37,772 bases of DNA from Phycisphaerae bacterium. GTDB lineage: Bacteria; Planctomycetota; Phycisphaerae; Phycisphaerales; SM1A02. The stretch covers positions 1 through 37,772 of the forward strand of contig VGXO01000029.1 of assembly GCA_016873275.1 (NCBI GenBank), written 5' to 3'. Of this stretch, positions 36,592 to 37,772 are shown piece by piece. Under the pieces are notes generated by a model, which saw nothing but the letters and a program-made list of their open reading frames with translations, was not told the DNA's origin and did no database searches. Position numbers and translations under genes: made by a program. Each line of letters opens with the position of its first letter. Position 1 is the first letter of the stretch.

Positions 36592-37772
36592 ATGCTGACC
36601 GCCACCAAGGACCGCGTCCTTCCCACGACGATCACCGGATCGTGGCCTCGCCCTCGTTGGTTCGACATGAGCATGCAGGGGCGTTCGCTCGACACCTGCA
36701 TGATGGACGTCCGCCATCGCGAGCGCTTCGGCGATGCGCTCTCGGTGGTGATCGCCGACGAGGAGCGGGCGGGGATCGACCTCGTCACCCACGGCGACCT
36801 TCACTGCGACGACGACATGGCGGGTCGCTCGTGGCACCACTACCCGCTCCAGCGATGGAGGGGCTTCGAGGGCGATCATCTCCAGTCGGAGGAGACCCGC
36901 TCGCCGTGGCTCCGCTATCCGCCCGGCACGCTCCTCAACGAGATCTACACCGGCTGGCGCTGGCCTCGCGTGGTGGACCGCATCGAGCATCGCCCCCTCG
37001 ACTACGCGAAGATCTGGCGGATGTCGCAGGTTCGCGCCTCGCGACCGGTGAAGTTCGGCACCTGCTGCTCGCAGGTGATGGGACTCTTCCTCGACATCCA
37101 CACCTCGAAGTACGGCGACCATCGACAGGTCATCTGGGACATGGCGGTCGCCATGAACACCGAGCTGAAGGCGCTCCGCGACGCGGGCTGCCGGCTGATC
37201 CAGATCGAGGAGCCGACGCTCCACTTCTGGGCGAACACCTACGGCGCCGAGTCGAGCGAGGTCCGGTTCATGGTCGACGCGTTCAACCGCGAGGTCGAGG
37301 GTCTCGAGGACTGCGAGCTCTGGATCCACACCTGCTGGGGCAATCCCAACATGCAGCGGGTGATCGAGAACGACTCCTACCGCGCGTCCTTCGAGCTCTA
37401 CCTCCACGCCTTGAAGGGCGACGTGTGGACCGTCGAGATGACCGACCGGAACTTCCGCGAGATCGAGCTCTTCGGGGCGATGAAGGGGCGGCTGCCGAAG
37501 AAGGTCGCGGTCGGCGTGGTGAGCCACCGGACGCTGCAGGTCGATCGTCCGGAGGAGGTCGCCGCACGCGTGCGCAGGGCGCTCGAGCACGTGGATCCGG
37601 CGCAGCTCATCGTCTCGACCGACTGCGGCTTCGGTCGGCAGGGGTGCAACCGCGACATCGCGTTCTTCAAGACGGTCGCCCTCGCCGCGGGCACGAACCT
37701 CGTGCGCCGCGAGCTCGGCGTGCCGGAGGCGGTGATTCCGGCGTGCGATCCGGCGCTGCAGACCGACATCGT
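36592..37772 (+). CDS. MetE-like cobalamin-independent methionine synthase family protein (3' end cut)
   Basis: The open frame runs from the ATG at 36592 past the window edge, giving at least 393 residues. It resembles the catalytic half of cobalamin-independent methionine synthase: ITGSWPRPRWF near the N-terminus, QIEEP (E206, E207) where MetE has DEP, a zinc-type HxC motif in WIHTCWGNP (H246, C248), an acidic TVEMTD (E282) and DCGFGRQGC (C345). These are the expected zinc ligands His, Cys, Glu and Cys. It lacks the N-terminal domain of full MetE, as do archaeal-type MetE and related methyltransferases (EpoA-like or alkyl-CoM-type), so the methyl donor is uncertain. No Shine-Dalgarno is visible. 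It starts 49 bp after hemW. Confidence 0.82.
   Translation, partial: MLTATKDRVLPTTITGSWPRPRWFDMSMQGRSLDTCMMDVRHRERFGDALSVVIADEERAGIDLVTHGDLHCDDDMAGRSWHHYPLQRWRGFEGDHLQSEETRSPWLRYPPGTLLNEIYTGWRWPRVVDRIEHRPLDYAKIWRMSQVRASRPVKFGTCCSQVMGLFLDIHTSKYGDHRQVIWDMAVAMNTELKALRDAGCRLIQIEEPTLHFWANTYGAESSEVRFMVDAFNREVEGLEDCELWIHTCWGNPNMQRVIENDSYRASFELYLHALKGDVWTVEMTDRNFREIELFGAMKGRLPKKVAVGVVSHRTLQVDRPEEVAARVRRALEHVDPAQLIVSTDCGFGRQGCNRDIAFFKTVALAAGTNLVRRELGVPEAVIPACDPALQTDI

Overview
The window is a GC-rich bacterial chromosome segment with densely packed genes and a Gram-negative-type envelope: a periplasmic adaptor, a lipoprotein, exported proteins and a pilus/type II secretion machine. Shine-Dalgarno sites are clear before some genes (gnd, zwf, the adaptor, the first assembly ATPase) and absent before others (pilT, purA, uppS, hemW). 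This, together with exported Cys-rich/WD repeat proteins, a split CoaB and very large pseudopilin-like proteins, suggests Planctomycetota, perhaps a Phycisphaerae-like lineage. That placement is inference; no rRNA is present to confirm it.

Layout: (1) 1-2708, minus strand: gnd then zwf, the oxidative pentose phosphate enzymes, ending in a hairpin terminator followed by a 3 x 16 bp tandem repeat. (2) 2870-5508, plus: a translationally coupled pair, an HlyD-like adaptor and an alpha/alpha-toroid lipoprotein. (3) 5497-6219, minus: a stand-alone CoaB whose 3' end overlaps the toroid gene. (4) 6296-23736, plus: a type IV pilus/type II secretion-like locus of two MshEN-containing assembly ATPases, a PilT retraction ATPase, a PilC/GspF platform, five pseudopilins packed with 1-4 nt overlaps or tiny gaps, and a 1689-residue GspK-like protein, closed by a 13-bp terminator stem. 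An 869-bp non-coding, repeat-rich and possibly structured stretch lies between pilT and the second ATPase. (5) 23941-28086, minus: a PH-domain membrane protein, a methyltransferase, tRNA-Val(GAC) with its terminator, and gltX. (6) 28162-35132, minus: a secreted protein of 17 Cys-rich repeats, an FG-GAP beta-propeller protein carrying one copy of the same repeat, uppS and purA. (7) 35301 to the end, plus: hemW and a MetE-like methyltransferase cut by the window edge.

How the genes work together: the pilus locus supplies motors, platform and a set of pseudopilins but no secretin, prepilin peptidase or PilM/N/O proteins, which must be encoded elsewhere. Both assembly ATPases carry N-terminal domains of the type that binds c-di-GMP. 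The two Cys-repeat proteins are adjacent, probably co-transcribed and exported, and are plausible surface or matrix proteins. The rest is housekeeping: NADPH/pentose supply, CoA, isoprenoid carrier, adenylate, tRNA charging, heme and methyl transfer.

The most unusual items are the giant GspK-like protein, the 17-repeat Cys-rich protein with its FG-GAP partner, and the 9541-10130 intergenic region. That region holds seven CTGTCCAC[A/G] motifs resembling high-GC DnaA boxes, a perfect 82-bp tandem duplication, and two interleaved 7-bp helices with pseudoknot topology.
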